The notes: a model not told the origin generated them from the letters alone. A stretch of DNA of 64,000 bases from an uncultured Planctomycetia bacterium (GCA_937871505.1 CALMPF010000033.1:49179-113178), one strand, 5' to 3'; positions 1-12,590 are shown, numbered from the stretch's first letter. Program-made: numbers and translations.

Positions 1-421
1 TCTCGACCGGCGAGGTCATGGCGATGTCCCGCCGCTTGATGTGCTGAAAGAGCGGCCAGAACCCCAGGTTCATCCCGATCTGGGTGTCCCCGCGACCGAG
101 ATACTCGGCCCGACGCACGGAGGGATAGGCCTTCAGCTCGATCGCCCCCGGCGGCGTCGGTGCCGGGTAGCCCTCCGGAAGCGGCGCTTCGATTCGCATC
201 CGCCCGAACCGCCACTCACCGGCGACGATCTCGATGGCTGCATCTGGATCTCCGCCCACGCGGCTCCCGCGCGGCGTCTGCTCCAGGGGCGAGGTCGCTC
301 CCGCAACAGCGCCGGGCGCGGCGACATCGCTTGACGCAGCGAGATCGCGCGCGGAAGCGGTGCAGGCGCCGACAACGACGATGACCGCCGGGAGGAGCGC
401 AGGGACGAGCTTGGTGAACAT
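1..421 (-). CDS. SOUL family heme-binding lipoprotein (3' end cut by window edge)
   Basis: About 140 N-terminal residues are visible; the rest lies beyond position 1. The protein starts with a lipoprotein signal peptide: a hydrophobic stretch at about residues 5-18 is followed by VVVGAC, with the lipobox Cys near residue 20. A low-complexity linker comes next. The mature part reads IELKAYPSVRRAEYLGRGD, then GFWPLFQHIKRRDIAMTSPV, which is the start of the SOUL fold (heme-binding or heme-chaperone-like). SOUL proteins bind heme or tetrapyrroles; the role here is not established. I translated this frame by hand from the ATG complement at 419-421, because the truncated gene has no closed reading frame in the window. 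No clear ribosome binding site precedes it. A 73-bp tandem array lies just upstream. Confidence 0.8.
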   Translation of the reverse strand, partial: MFTKLVPALLPAVIVVVGACTASARDLAASSDVAAPGAVAGATSPLEQTPRGSRVGGDPDAAIEIVAGEWRFGRMRIEAPLPEGYPAPTPPGAIELKAYPSVRRAEYLGRGDTQIGMNLGFWPLFQHIKRRDIAMTSPVE

Positions 422-516
422 CGCGGTCGGTTTCGGCACCGGGTCCCGGAGTGGATTCGGCGTGTCGCTCAGATCGCACGGGCTCACGGCACCCCCCTGC
501 GGAAGCGGTCTCGCCA

Positions 517-923
517 CCGACACGCGGAAACGAGGGCCGGCGCAGCCGCCCGAGCGCGCACCTCACCAGCGACCGAACCACCCCCTCGATCCGACAAGCG
601 GAAGCGAGGGCCAGCGCAGCCGCCCGAGCGCGCAGCTCACCGGCGACCGAACCACACCCCGATCCGACAAGCGGAAGCGAGGGCCGGCGCAGCCGCCCGA
701 GCGCGCACCTCACCGGCGACCGAACCACACCCCGATCCGACAAGCGGAAGCGAGGGCCGGCGCAGCCGCCCGAGCGCGCACCTCACCGGCGACCGAACCA
801 CACCCCGATCCGACACGCGGAAGCGAGGGCCAGCGCAGCCGCCCGAGCGCGCAGCTCACCGGCGACCGAACCACACCCCGATCCGACAAGCGGAAGCGAG
901 GGCCGGCGCAGCCGCCCGAGCGC
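517..923. repeat. 73-bp tandem repeat array, about six copies
   Basis: A GC-rich unit recurs with the anchor cgcagccgcccgagcgc at 541, 615, 688, 761, 834 and 907, giving spacings of 74, 73, 73, 73 and 73. Copies differ at only a few positions (for example cacctcac/cagctcac and acaagc/acacgc). Since 73 is not a multiple of three and the copies read through all frames, the array is not coding. It fills most of the 555-nt gap between the end of the epimerase gene and the start of the SOUL gene, both leftward. Copies are contiguous without unique spacers, so it is not a CRISPR array. Confidence 0.9.
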
Positions 924-976
924 CCGCGCCCGCAGCAAAGAAGCGAGTGTCGGCCCGGAGGGCCGAACGGAGCGCT

Positions 977-1948
<972 letters not shown>

Positions 1949-2060
1949 CAGCGTGGAGTGTAGTGGAAGGCGCCGGATGGGCGGGTCGGGGCGCAGGCGC
2001 GCGGGCGGCCTGCGGCGGAAGCCATCCGGGCTGCTACGGTCGACCGTGACCGCCCCGCAC

Positions 2061-3527
2061 ATGCCCATCGAGGAGTTCCGCCGCCACGGGCACGCCATGG
2101 TCGATCTGATCGCGGAGTATCTCTCGACGGTCGAATCGCTCCCGGTGCGCTCCCCCGCCGCGCCCGGGTCCATCCGCGCTTCGCTCCCGGCCGGGCCTCC
2201 GCAGCGCGGCGAGCCCTTCGAGCGCGTGATCGAGGACGTCGCGCGCATCGTGATCCCCGGGCTGACCCACTGGCAGCACCCCGGGTTCTTCGCGTACTTC
2301 CCCGCGAACAGCTCGCCGCCGGCGATCCTCGGGGAGCTTCTCTCCGCCGGACTCGGCGTGCAGGGGATGCTCTGGGCGACGAGCCCCGCCTGCACCGAGC
2401 TGGAGAGCCACGTGCTCGACTGGATGGCCGAGATGCTCGGACTTCCCGACGCGTTCCGGGGCGACCGCGCGGGCGCATCCGGCGGCGGCGTCATTCAGGA
2501 CACCGCCAGCAGCGCCACGCTCTGCGCGATGCTCGCCGCGCGCGACCGCGCCACGGCCGGCCGCAGCGTCGTCGAAGGACTCGATCGTCGGCTGGGGATC
2601 TACGCCTCCGAACACGCCCACTCCTCCGTCGAGAAGGCGATGGCGATCGCCGGCCTCGGACGTGAGCGGCTCCGTCGCATCGAGTCCGACGCGCGCTTCG
2701 CCATGCGTCCGGAGGCGCTCGAACGGGCTGTCACCCGGGATCGCGCCGACGGAGTCGTTCCCGCGTTCGTCTGCGCCACCGTCGGAACCACCTCCTCCGG
2801 CGCCATCGACCCGGTCGACTCGATCGGGCGGATCTGCCGCGCCAACGACCTCTGGCTGCACGTCGATGCCGCGTGGGCCGGCAGCGCGGCGATCTGCCCC
2901 GAATTTCGCATGATCCACCACGGCATCGAGCATGCAGACAGCTACTGCGTCAATCCTCACAAGTGGATGCTCGTCAACTTCGACTGCACCTGCTTCTGGG
3001 TCCGCCGCCGCGACGACCTGATCCGCTCGCTCGGCGTCCTTCCGGAGTATCTGCGCAACCGCGCCACCGACTCCGGCGACGTCATCGACTATCGCGACTG
3101 GCAGATCCCCCTCGGCCGCCGGTTCCGTGCGCTCAAGCTCTGGTTCACCATTCGGCAGTACGGGGTCGAGGGACTCCGCGAGCACATCCGCGATGGCGTG
3201 CGATCGGCGCAGCGCTTCGCGTCGTGGCTCGCCCGACACCCGACCCTCGAGCTCGCCGCCCCGCCCTCGCTGGCCCTGGTCTGCTTCCGCCACCGCGCCG
3301 GAGACGAACGGACGCAGTCGCTCCTCGACGCCGTCAACGACTCGGGAGTCGCGTACCTCTCCCACACGAAGCTGGACGGGCGTCTCGCGCTCCGGATGGC
3401 GACTGGCGGAACCTGGACGCGCGAAAGCCACATAGACGCCCTCTGCGCCGCGCTGGAGCGGGCGGGGATTGAGCGCTCCGGCGCAGGTCGGTTCCTGCTG
3501 CGGTCGCCCGGTGCGCGATTGCCGTGA
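2061..3527 (+). CDS. PLP-dependent aromatic-L-amino-acid decarboxylase family protein
   Basis: A 488-residue group II decarboxylase (DOPA/tryptophan/phenylalanine type), predicted to decarboxylate an aromatic amino acid in the cytoplasm. The start [20 protein letters not shown] matches the family N-terminus. Visible features are [13 protein letters not shown] (about 69-81, substrate side), the PLP-stacking His in SEHAHSS (about 183-189), [10 protein letters not shown] with the PLP-pairing Asp269, and [12 protein letters not shown] with the Schiff-base Lys301. Substrate cannot be read from sequence; tyrosine, DOPA, tryptophan and phenylalanine are all possible. A GTG at 2046 in the same frame would add five residues; I prefer ATG 2061 by similarity. 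A strong hairpin follows at 3673. Confidence 0.9.
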   Translation: MPIEEFRRHGHAMVDLIAEYLSTVESLPVRSPAAPGSIRASLPAGPPQRGEPFERVIEDVARIVIPGLTHWQHPGFFAYFPANSSPPAILGELLSAGLGVQGMLWATSPACTELESHVLDWMAEMLGLPDAFRGDRAGASGGGVIQDTASSATLCAMLAARDRATAGRSVVEGLDRRLGIYASEHAHSSVEKAMAIAGLGRERLRRIESDARFAMRPEALERAVTRDRADGVVPAFVCATVGTTSSGAIDPVDSIGRICRANDLWLHVDAAWAGSAAICPEFRMIHHGIEHADSYCVNPHKWMLVNFDCTCFWVRRRDDLIRSLGVLPEYLRNRATDSGDVIDYRDWQIPLGRRFRALKLWFTIRQYGVEGLREHIRDGVRSAQRFASWLARHPTLELAAPPSLALVCFRHRAGDERTQSLLDAVNDSGVAYLSHTKLDGRLALRMATGGTWTRESHIDALCAALERAGIERSGAGRFLLRSPGARLP

Positions 3528-3672
3528 CGATCCCCTGCGCATGCGGCCCGGTCATTCCGGGGACCGGGCATCGGGCTCCACGATGCTGTCCAACGACCCC
3601 CTGCACCCGCCCATGTTCACCGGGCTCGCGCGGAACACGATCGACCGCGCGGCGCACGGCCACCGCTCCGAC

Positions 3673-3707
3673 GTGAGCGCCCCCGAGCTGGGCTCGGGGG
3701 CGCTCAC
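3673..3707. terminator. Bidirectional hairpin terminator between convergent genes
   Basis: A perfect 15-bp stem pairs gtgagcgcccccgag (3673-3687) with ctcgggggcgctcac (3693-3707) across a 5-nt loop. It sits between the rightward decarboxylase and the leftward caspase-fold gene and can serve both. There is no T-tract on either side, so termination would rely on stem strength or on another factor. Confidence 0.65.
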
Positions 3708-3787
3708 TCCGGTGGATGCTCAGCAGCGATCGCGCGGGCGGTCGAGCGATTCGAGTCGCCGCTCGTCTATCAGATCGGCGCTCCCGA

Positions 3788-5707
3788 TCATGAAGTCCAT
3801 GCGGCAAGCACCAGCGCGAGGTCAGCTCCATCGACGATGCCGTTGCCATCGAGATCCGCCACGCACTCGCAGGCGGACTTGCAGGGCCCCCAGTTCGCGA
3901 GCACGATGGCGACATCGGCGCCGTTGACGAAGCCATCCCCGTCGATGTCGGGATCGCCGAAGGCGCTCCCCGAGCCCGATGGCGGAGGCCGGAACCCGAC
4001 TACGTCGAGCGGGATCACGTCGAGGGCGTTGAGGTTGTCTGTCGCTCCGCTGAGACCGATCGACTCGCAGCTTCGATAGACGCTCGGGCCGAGGACCGCG
4101 CCCATCCGGCTCATGCGGATGACGTCGCACGGATCGAACGTCGCCCAGAATGCGGGTTGATTGCGACCGACGGAGAAGAGGAACTCGTCCGTCAGCGGAT
4201 CGAAGTACAGCACACGGATGCACCGGTCCGGATCCGACGGGTCGGGGACGAGCTGGCGAGCGCCGTCGTCGGCCATCGCCAGGGCGTCAAGCTCGGTCGG
4301 CGCGGGATCGTCGGCGCCGTCGCCATCCCAGTCGACCACCGGAAATTCGAAGTAGCGGTAGGTGCGGCCGATGACCGGGTCGTAGACCCAGATGTCGGAA
4401 CTGCCCTTCATCGAGTAGAAGATGGGAACGGCGAGCGTGTTGTTGACGGGATCGGCGAGGCCGGCGAGACTGCGAAGGACGAGCGCGTCGATGTCGTCCA
4501 GTTGGGGCATGAGCAGCTCGTCGAGCGCGAGCGACCGCTCGCCGTCGACCATCTGCCGGTTGCTTCCGTCCGTGGCCGCAAACACATCTGCGGACGCCGA
4601 GCGATCGTTGGCTCTCTCGATGAACACCTCGCTCTCGGGAAGCCCGTCCGAGGCGGGATCGACGGAGAAGTAGACGAGAAGCTGGGGCGGGAGCTCGTTG
4701 AGCGGCGCCGTGTAGTCATTCCCGAAGGCGATCGCGTCGATGTCCGGCGCTCCGGGGGCGCTCCAGGCGCGCTGATGGGTTTCGTTCCCAGCGATCCAGA
4801 GCGAGACCTCGGGCGACGGATCAAGGTCGATGGGCGAACCGAAGGCCCCCAGCGTTCCTGGCGCGACGGAGATGGTGATCGGCGCCGTCGCGTTGCCATG
4901 GTCGCCCGCGAAGAAGAAGACCTGTGCGAAGTCGCCGTTCTGGGCGGCGATGCGATCGACGAGCCACGTCGTCCACGCCCACTCGAGGTTGGCGCGCGTG
5001 GCGGGCTTCCCGCCGAGGTACTCCTCGTCGCCGAAGAGCACCATGATGTCATCCTCGCTCCAGCCGTGGAAGACGAGTTGCCCATGCATGAGCTGGATGT
5101 CGGAGCGGTCTTTCTCGTCGACCACCCCCGCAAAGAGGATCGCGTAGCGCGGCAGGTCCGGACCCCCGGGCACGAGTGGAGGGCCATCCGCAAGGTGCTG
5201 CTGGCGCATCAGCCCGGCGAACGGGTTCATCGGGATGGCCAGGTCGCGATCGCCGATGACCATTGCGTCGGCCGCGGTCTGGGTGATGTCACGATCGGTG
5301 TCGAGGGGCCCCGCGGCGTCGAAGGCCCTGCCCCACGCCCATCCGAAGTGCGATCGTCCGTTCGGAAGGTCGTAATACGCGGGCTCCCAGTAGCGGCTGG
5401 CGCTGCTTGCGCTGAACCCGACGACGTTCTCGCTTCGAAGCGCGTCGAGGAAGCCGCCAGAGAAGCACTGGCCGAACACATGGATGCTCTCGAACCCCTT
5501 CGGGGGCATCCCCCCGGACAGCGCGGTCTGCGCCGCGGCGACCCAGGAGGCGAAGTCGCGCTTCGAGTCGATGCCCTTGAAGTCCTTGTCGATCAGCATG
5601 AACTGCCAGGGTTCGATGCCGGCATCGAGGAAGGTGAGATCTACGGCCTTGGCGAAGGACGCCGAGGCGATGGCGCAGCCGAGGGCGCCGGCGAGCAGAC
5701 GGATCAT
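3788..5707 (-). CDS. Secreted caspase-fold (C13/legumain-like) protein with C-terminal dockerin-like repeats
   Basis: 639 residues with a signal peptide (about 1-20). Two segments look like parts of a caspase/legumain fold. IHVFGQCFSGGFLDAL (75-90) resembles the strand and loop that carry the catalytic Cys (Cys81). RYAILFAGVVDEKDRSDIQL (187-206) through VFFFAGDHGNATAP resembles the first half of the fold, with His270 in DHG. In known C13 proteins the His segment comes first, so the order appears permuted. The C-terminus carries two EF-hand/dockerin-like repeats, DIDGDGFVNGADVAIVLANW and ADLDGNGIVDGADLALVLAA. A ribosome binding site (aaggag) lies about 9 nt before ATG 5707. Peptidase activity is unproven. 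Confidence 0.75.
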   Translation of the reverse strand: MIRLLAGALGCAIASASFAKAVDLTFLDAGIEPWQFMLIDKDFKGIDSKRDFASWVAAAQTALSGGMPPKGFESIHVFGQCFSGGFLDALRSENVVGFSASSASRYWEPAYYDLPNGRSHFGWAWGRAFDAAGPLDTDRDITQTAADAMVIGDRDLAIPMNPFAGLMRQQHLADGPPLVPGGPDLPRYAILFAGVVDEKDRSDIQLMHGQLVFHGWSEDDIMVLFGDEEYLGGKPATRANLEWAWTTWLVDRIAAQNGDFAQVFFFAGDHGNATAPITISVAPGTLGAFGSPIDLDPSPEVSLWIAGNETHQRAWSAPGAPDIDAIAFGNDYTAPLNELPPQLLVYFSVDPASDGLPESEVFIERANDRSASADVFAATDGSNRQMVDGERSLALDELLMPQLDDIDALVLRSLAGLADPVNNTLAVPIFYSMKGSSDIWVYDPVIGRTYRYFEFPVVDWDGDGADDPAPTELDALAMADDGARQLVPDPSDPDRCIRVLYFDPLTDEFLFSVGRNQPAFWATFDPCDVIRMSRMGAVLGPSVYRSCESIGLSGATDNLNALDVIPLDVVGFRPPPSGSGSAFGDPDIDGDGFVNGADVAIVLANWGPCKSACECVADLDGNGIVDGADLALVLAAWTS

Positions 5708-6398
5708 GGCTCAGACTCCTTGGAGCGGGCCCATGCGGGCCCAGAGGCGAAACGGCCGGAGACAGGCCGGCCGTCATCCTCTCATAGCGTCAATTCCGGG
5801 CCCGCTGACTCGACGCGGTTCGGCGGAATCGGCTCCACCGCAGGAGGACCGGTCGACGGCGCCGTGGCCGCCAGCGCGCGTCGTAGGAGTCTCCACTGGG
5901 TTGGATGGCTCGGGATCGCGCGTGCCGTCCGGCCTGGCCCCTTCCGCGCTCAGCGATTGACAGGGGGGGTGGAGCTACCCTCTCACCATGACTCCCTTTT
6001 CCGGTGGAGTCGCGCTCCCTGCTTGCGTCACGGTGCTTGCTGCGTTCGAAGCCGTGGAACTCGAACGAGACGATCCGGTGCAGCATCACGCCTTGACCGA
6101 GCACAATGAAGCGCTCGTCTGTCGCGGGATCGGTACCGGGGCCTGTTCGGCGCACGGGTTCTTGTGCGTCGGACGACGTGCCGACCATGCCTCGCTGCCG
6201 ACGGCTGCTCATGCGGCGATCTCGGCCCGAATGCGGCCGGGTCTGGCAGGTATGCAAACTGCGACACCCAGTGAGTCGAGAGGACGGGTGCGCCACGCCC
6301 CTCGGCAGCGGCGGTCGCTGTGCGACGGTCACTGGGGGCCTCGCGACGCCTCGCTGCCGGGCCACTGCGCCCCACGCTCCGCGCCATACCTTGGGACC
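5708..6398. other. 691-nt intergenic region, no supported gene
   Basis: This region separates the divergent caspase-fold gene and anmK. Reading frames cross it on both strands, but none shows a recognisable domain or a start with a ribosome binding site. The part at about 5990-6270 is visibly less GC-rich than its surroundings and may be a decayed gene. Promoters for both flanking genes must lie here, but I could not identify convincing -35/-10 boxes. Confidence 0.4.
5752..5774 (-). promoter_or_regulatory. 5' leader hairpin upstream of the caspase-fold gene
   Basis: An 8-bp inverted repeat, acggccgg (5752-5759) and ccggccgt (5767-5774) with a 7-nt loop, lies about 45 nt upstream of the start codon. 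A second motif, gcgggccc, is directly repeated between it and the gene. It could be a leader structure or an operator; there is no evidence for a specific regulator. Confidence 0.3.
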
Positions 6399-7505
6399 AT
6401 GTCGCTTCGACCCCGCCTCGTCGCCGGCGCAATGACCGGAACCTCCATCGACTCGCTCGACCTTGCGCTGGCGGCGATCGATGGGCACGGGCTCGAGCTG
6501 CGCGCCCGGCTGGTCGAGCACGTCAACATCCCGCTCGGGTCGCTGGCGCCCGGGCTTCGCGAGGCGGCCGCAGGGCGTCCCCTGAGCGCCGAGCGATTCG
6601 CGGAACTGGCGTGGGAGCTTGGAGAGCTTCATGCCGAGGCGATCGCGCGGCTCGCGCACAGCCGGACGCTCGACCTCGCGGTCGTCCACGGCCAGACGCT
6701 CTTCCATCGTCCGCCGCGCTCGCTTCAGCTCGTCAACCTCGCGCCGATCGCGGCGCGCTTGCGCTGCCGAGTCGTCGGAGACCTGCGACAGGCGGACCTC
6801 GCGGCCGGTGGAGAGGGGGCACCGATCACCCCGCTGGCCGACTGGATCCTCCTTCGCGATGAGGATGCGCGCCGCGCGATCGTGAACCTCGGGGGCTTCG
6901 CGAACCTGACCGTGCTGCCGGCGGGACGGTCCGGGTGCATCCATCACATCGACGGAGCGGATCTCTGCGCGTGCAATCAGGTCCTCGACGCCATCGCGCG
7001 GCGGGTGCTCGACGCTCCCTTCGACCGCGACGGCGCGGCTGCGTCATCCGGAGTCGCCGATCCCGCTGCGACCGACGCGCTCGCGGGCATCCTCGAAGCC
7101 CAGCGCCGGTCGCGGCGCTCGCTCGGGACCGGCGACGAGGCGGCGGCGTGGATCGAGGCGACCCGCGATCGCTGCGCGCCTGCGGACCTCGCCGCCTCGG
7201 CGGTCGCCGCGATCGCTCGGACGATCGCGGCGGGACTCGGAGATCGCCGCGTGGGCTCCTCGGCCGGGGATCGCATCCTGCTCGCGGGCGGCGGCTGTCA
7301 CAACCGCGCGCTCGTCGGCGCTCTCGCCAGGCTGGCGCGCGCTCCGATCGGGACGACCGCGGACCGGGGGATTCCCGTCGAAGCGCGCGAGGCGCTCGCG
7401 ATGGCGGTCCTCGGCACGCTGGCGGAGGACGATGTCGAGATCACGCTCGAGGCGGTCACGGGTCGTCGCGGCCGCGCTGGACGATCGGGATGCCGGGTCG
7501 GCTGA
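6399..7505 (+). CDS. anmK: Anhydro-N-acetylmuramic acid kinase
   Basis: Predicted to phosphorylate and open 1,6-anhydro-MurNAc to MurNAc-6-phosphate, a cytoplasmic step in recycling of the cell wall. The 368-residue length fits the family. The N-terminal phosphate-binding segment is GAMTGTSIDSLD (10-21; usual form GLMSGTSLDGVD). The catalytic-Asp motif reads GDLRQADLAAGGEGAPITP. VNLGGFANLT and the C-terminal LLAGGGCHNRALVGAL are further sugar-kinase signatures. The reading frame is open upstream for 137 codons, but homology begins at ATG 6399. No MurNAc-6-phosphate etherase gene is nearby. Peptidoglycan recycling genes fit a lineage that has a cell wall. Confidence 0.92.
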   Translation: MSLRPRLVAGAMTGTSIDSLDLALAAIDGHGLELRARLVEHVNIPLGSLAPGLREAAAGRPLSAERFAELAWELGELHAEAIARLAHSRTLDLAVVHGQTLFHRPPRSLQLVNLAPIAARLRCRVVGDLRQADLAAGGEGAPITPLADWILLRDEDARRAIVNLGGFANLTVLPAGRSGCIHHIDGADLCACNQVLDAIARRVLDAPFDRDGAAASSGVADPAATDALAGILEAQRRSRRSLGTGDEAAAWIEATRDRCAPADLAASAVAAIARTIAAGLGDRRVGSSAGDRILLAGGGCHNRALVGALARLARAPIGTTADRGIPVEAREALAMAVLGTLAEDDVEITLEAVTGRRGRAGRSGCRVG

Positions 7506-7853
7506 TCGCTCGGGACGCCCTCGGCAGGACGGCGCACCCGCCGACCGCGACCGCCTCCGCGGCACCCCCCATCCCGCGACCGACTCGCAGCCTGCCTCTG
7601 GCTTCGTGCGCGAGTCCCCGCATTCGCCCTCCGATCCCGGAGCCGCGAGGTGCCGACTCGATCTGTTCAGACCGCCCGGCGCCGCAGCGGCGCCTCGGTT
7701 CCGCGTCGCCCCCGCGCTCCGGCGGCGCGCACTTACCCTTCCTTTGCACAAACTTCACCGTGGCCCCGCGCAGCGTCGCCGCAGAGAACTCATAATCCCG
7801 CTCGCCCGCGGTCGGGACGTGGCGTGGGGACGGGCACCTTGGAAGGAGCGAGA
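7506..7853. other. 348-nt intergenic region between anmK and the response regulator
   Basis: No gene is supported. A 6-bp inverted repeat, ggcgcc at 7678-7683 and 7689-7694 with a 5-nt loop, could contribute to termination or to operator function but is weak. The last 120 nt are somewhat AT-richer and probably hold the promoter of the two-component operon; a cataat box lies at 7791 but has no clear -35 partner. I see no Pho-box repeats. Confidence 0.35.
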
Positions 7854-8573
7854 GTGGCCGAGACGGACGTCCTGATCGTCGAAGATGAGCCGGAGATCGC
7901 AGAGCTCATCGCGTTCCATGTGCGCCGCGAGGGCTTTGCCGCGCGTCACGTCGCATCGGGGCGGGCGGCGCTTGACCGCATCCGCGACGACATTCCCGAT
8001 CTGGTGATCCTCGACCTGATGCTCCCTGATCTCGATGGTCTCGAGGTCTGTCGGCGGCTCAAGCAGCGGGCGGAGACGCGGCACGTTCCGATCGTGATGG
8101 TCACCGCCAAGGGTGAGGAGTCCGACATCGTCGCGGGCATCGAGCTCGGAGCGGAGGACTACGTCACGAAGCCCTTCAGCCCGAAGGTCCTGATGGCGCG
8201 GATCAAGAACGTGCTCCGTCGGCGCGACGAGCCCGGCGGCGGCGGTGCGGATGCCGAGGGCAAGCTCCAGCTCTCCGGAGGCGCGCTGGTGATCGACCCG
8301 GCGCGGCACGTCGTGCGGGTCAATGGCGAGCACATCGAGCTGACGCTCACCGAGTTCGGTCTCCTGCTCTTCCTCGCCCAGCGCCCGGGCTTCGTCCGCA
8401 CGCGCGACCAGATCATCTCGGCCGTCCATGGCAAGTCGACCGTTCTCAGCAGCAGGACCGTGGACGTGCACATCACGGCGCTGCGACGGAAGCTCGGTGA
8501 GCTTGCGGGGATGATCGAGACCGTCCGCGGTGTCGGCTATCGTCTCGCGGAGCACGCGACGATCGAGGAGTGA
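7854..8573 (+). CDS. OmpR/PhoB-family response regulator
   Basis: A 239-residue DNA-binding response regulator. The receiver domain (about 4-118) has the acidic pair at VEDEPE, the phosphorylated Asp54 in VILDLMLPDLDG, Thr84 in MVTAKG and Lys106 in YVTKPFSP. The C-terminal winged helix (about 135-235) ends in SSRTVDVHITALRRKLG and TVRGVGYRL. The KPFSPKVLMARIKNVLRR run is PhoB-like. The start is a GTG at 7854 with a good ribosome binding site, aaggag, five nt upstream. The stop overlaps the GTG start of the histidine kinase (gtga), so the two are translationally coupled. PhoB function is inferred from similarity only; no pst genes are in view. Confidence 0.92.
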   Translation: MAETDVLIVEDEPEIAELIAFHVRREGFAARHVASGRAALDRIRDDIPDLVILDLMLPDLDGLEVCRRLKQRAETRHVPIVMVTAKGEESDIVAGIELGAEDYVTKPFSPKVLMARIKNVLRRRDEPGGGGADAEGKLQLSGGALVIDPARHVVRVNGEHIELTLTEFGLLLFLAQRPGFVRTRDQIISAVHGKSTVLSSRTVDVHITALRRKLGELAGMIETVRGVGYRLAEHATIEE

Positions 8574-10090
8574 GCCCCGCGGCCGCGCGGCGACCGATGA
8601 GCGGACTGCCATCACGAACCGAGCCATGGCGAGTGGGCGTGGCCGCAGCGGCCTTGCAGGTCGCCGCGGGCGCGGTCGCGTGGGTCTGCGTCGCGGGCGC
8701 GAGCCTCTCCGGCGGCCGCGCCGGAGCGATCGCATTCGCCGGGGCCGCGCTCTCCGCGACGGCCATTCTCCTCTTCGCCCGCATCCGCGGGCGGAGAGCC
8801 GCCGCTGCGGCGCTGCTCGCGGCCGAGCTCATCGAGGCCTCCGTCGATCGCGCCTCCGCCGGGCACGGCGCCGGCGGCGCGATCGGAAGGCCCCACGACG
8901 GCGAGATCGACGAGCGACCGCCCGCTCCGCGGATCGAGGCGCCCGCGGAGGTCGCGGTGGTCGTCGCGTCGGCGCGTGACGCGATCGAGACGATCCGGAC
9001 TCGCCTCGTCGAGCTGGAGCATCTCGTCCGCGAGCAGCAGTCGATCTTCGCCTCGATGGGCGCGGGGCTCCTCGCGATCGACCCGGAGCAGCGCATCCTC
9101 AGCGTCAACCGCTCGGCGGCATCGATGCTCGGGGTCGACCCCGACCGCGTGCGCGGCAAGCTGGTGCAGCAGGCGGCGCGGCATGCGGGTCTCAACCGGT
9201 TCGTCGGCGAAGCGAGCGCGGCGGAGGGGCCGACCGACGGGGAGTTCGTCGTCGAGCGGAGCGGGCAGGCGCGGATCACCGTGCAGGCGGCGAGCGAGCC
9301 GCTCCGCGATGCCGCCGGGGAGCGCTCGGGGCTGCTCATCTCCCTCAGCGACGTGACCCAGCTTCGCCGCCTGGAGACGCTCCGCTCCGACTTCGCGGCG
9401 AACGTCTCGCACGAGCTGCGCACGCCGATCACCAACATCAAGGGGTATGTCGAGACGATGCTCCAGGTCGGCGTCGACGACCGCGACCAGGCGATGCGCT
9501 TCCTCGAGATCGTCCGGCGCAACGCGCAGCAGCTCGGGGCGATCATCGAGGACCTCCTCGCGCTGGCACGGCTCGAGCAGCCGGGCTCCCGCGAAGCGCT
9601 GGAGCCGATCGAGACCGAACTGAGAGCGATCGTGGACCGCGCCACCGAGGACCTCACGCCCGCCGCGCAGGCCAAGGGAATCGTGCTTCGGATCGAGGTT
9701 CCGGCGTCGCTGCGGGCGTGCGTGACGCCGTCGCTCGTGCAGCAGGCGATCGCGAACCTCGTCTCCAACGCGATCACCTACAGCCCCCCGCAGAGCACCG
9801 TGCAGATCCGCGGCGAGGAGCGCCCCGACGGCATGGTCGGGGTCGCGGTCGTCGACCGCGGCCCGGGCATCGCCGCGCATCACCTGCCGCGGATCTTCGA
9901 ACGCTTCTATCGGATCGACCGGGCGCGCAGTCGGGAGCACGGAGGAACCGGCCTGGGTCTGGCGATCGTCAAGCACATCGCCCAGGTGCAGGGGGGACGC
10001 GTCGAAGTCGAAAGCAGGCTCGGAGCGGGGAGCACCTTCCGCCTCGTCCTGCCGACGGTCGAAGCAGCCATGGCGCAGGTCGCCGGCTAG
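8570..10090 (+). CDS. PhoR-like membrane sensor histidine kinase
   Basis: A 506-residue sensor kinase. It has two membrane segments (about 22-46 and 51-71) with almost no periplasmic loop, so the signal is probably membrane-derived or passed from a partner, as in PhoR. A coiled stretch leads to a PAS domain (about 155-262). HisKA carries the phospho-accepting His281 in [19 protein letters not shown]. The ATPase domain shows the N box [18 protein letters not shown], and [13 protein letters not shown]. The start GTG at 8570 overlaps the response-regulator stop; ATG 8597 is an alternative that removes nine residues. It should phosphorylate the regulator encoded just upstream. Confidence 0.92.
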   Translation: MSPAAARRPMSGLPSRTEPWRVGVAAAALQVAAGAVAWVCVAGASLSGGRAGAIAFAGAALSATAILLFARIRGRRAAAAALLAAELIEASVDRASAGHGAGGAIGRPHDGEIDERPPAPRIEAPAEVAVVVASARDAIETIRTRLVELEHLVREQQSIFASMGAGLLAIDPEQRILSVNRSAASMLGVDPDRVRGKLVQQAARHAGLNRFVGEASAAEGPTDGEFVVERSGQARITVQAASEPLRDAAGERSGLLISLSDVTQLRRLETLRSDFAANVSHELRTPITNIKGYVETMLQVGVDDRDQAMRFLEIVRRNAQQLGAIIEDLLALARLEQPGSREALEPIETELRAIVDRATEDLTPAAQAKGIVLRIEVPASLRACVTPSLVQQAIANLVSNAITYSPPQSTVQIRGEERPDGMVGVAVVDRGPGIAAHHLPRIFERFYRIDRARSREHGGTGLGLAIVKHIAQVQGGRVEVESRLGAGSTFRLVLPTVEAAMAQVAG

Positions 10091-10553
10091 CGGTCTGTGG
10101 CGAAGGTGCCTCGTCCGCAGCCCGCATGACCTTCGCCGCAGGCTGCGAGGGCCGCAGGAGCCGCGCGGCGCCGGAGTCCGCGTCATCCTCAGCGCCGCTG
10201 ACCGGCCGGCCCAAGCGCCTCGGGCTCTGACGGCTCCGCGGAGGCCCGCGCCGACCGGCCGCGACTCCGAGCGAGCCTGGGCGTTCCTGCCAAAGCGGCA
10301 GCGAGGCACTCGCGGGGCCGACGAGAGACCGTCGGGCGAGGTTGATCGCTCTGCGGTTCCTGCTGGGCGTCGCTCCATCAAGCCTGTCGGAGCCCCTTCG
10401 CAAGCCACTCGCCGCCGTGTGCTGGGGGCCGCGCACCTTGGCATCCCGTTTGTTCGAGAGATGGTTCGGCTCGGCACGCCTGACCAGGCGCCGCGCCGCC
10501 GACCCCGCTCCCCCCTCCCCCCCCGACGTCACCCCTTCGGAGAACCAAGGCCC
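10091..10553. other. 463-nt intergenic region upstream of the chaperone cluster
   Basis: No gene is supported. I looked for a CIRCE inverted repeat (ttagcactc-N9-gagtgctaa) and found none, so HrcA control is not suggested. No obvious heat-shock sigma promoter was recognised either. The segment is GC-rich with poly-C runs just before groEL. Confidence 0.35.
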
Positions 10554-12257
<1,704 letters not shown>

Positions 12258-12590
12258 CCCAGCCCGTCGGACCCAGACCACCCGCCCAGACCACCCGGCC
12301 CAGACCACCCGGACCAGCTCGTCGGGCCCCGCTGGCCTCTCCAGTGCGTCGGCAGATCACGTCGGCCAGGCACTCCGCCCAGCGTCGGTGCCGGCCCCCG
12401 GCCTTGGGCTCTCGCCTCCCCGTGATGATCGGGTCAGCCGGGTCAGCCGGTTCTGCACCGCCAGACATCCCCGCCCCTCACTCGCCCGCCCGCGACCTGC
12501 GAACCTCGACACACTCCACACCCCGCCGCGGCGCCGTTCGAACCCCGGCGACACGCACCTCCACCGCGACACCGCTCGCACCACAACGCC
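12258..12590. other. 333-nt gap between groEL1 and groES
   Basis: No gene is supported. The first 60 nt hold imperfect short repeats of cagaccaccc (about 12270-12315). The gap is large enough to carry a separate promoter for groES-groEL2, but no clear promoter elements were seen. Confidence 0.35.

Noticed and set aside
517..923. CRISPR array
   Set aside because: The 73-bp units are contiguous with no unique spacers, and no cas genes are present.
1949..2494. Long N-terminal extension of the UDP-glucuronate decarboxylase
   Set aside because: The extension is antisense to the PLP decarboxylase and has no similarity; the SDR fold begins at [10 protein letters not shown].
5988..6398. N-terminal extension of anmK from ATG 5988
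   Set aside because: The family start is at 6399; the preceding translation is low complexity and Arg-rich.
10091..10553. CIRCE operator upstream of groEL1
   Set aside because: No inverted repeat matching the consensus was found on reading the region.
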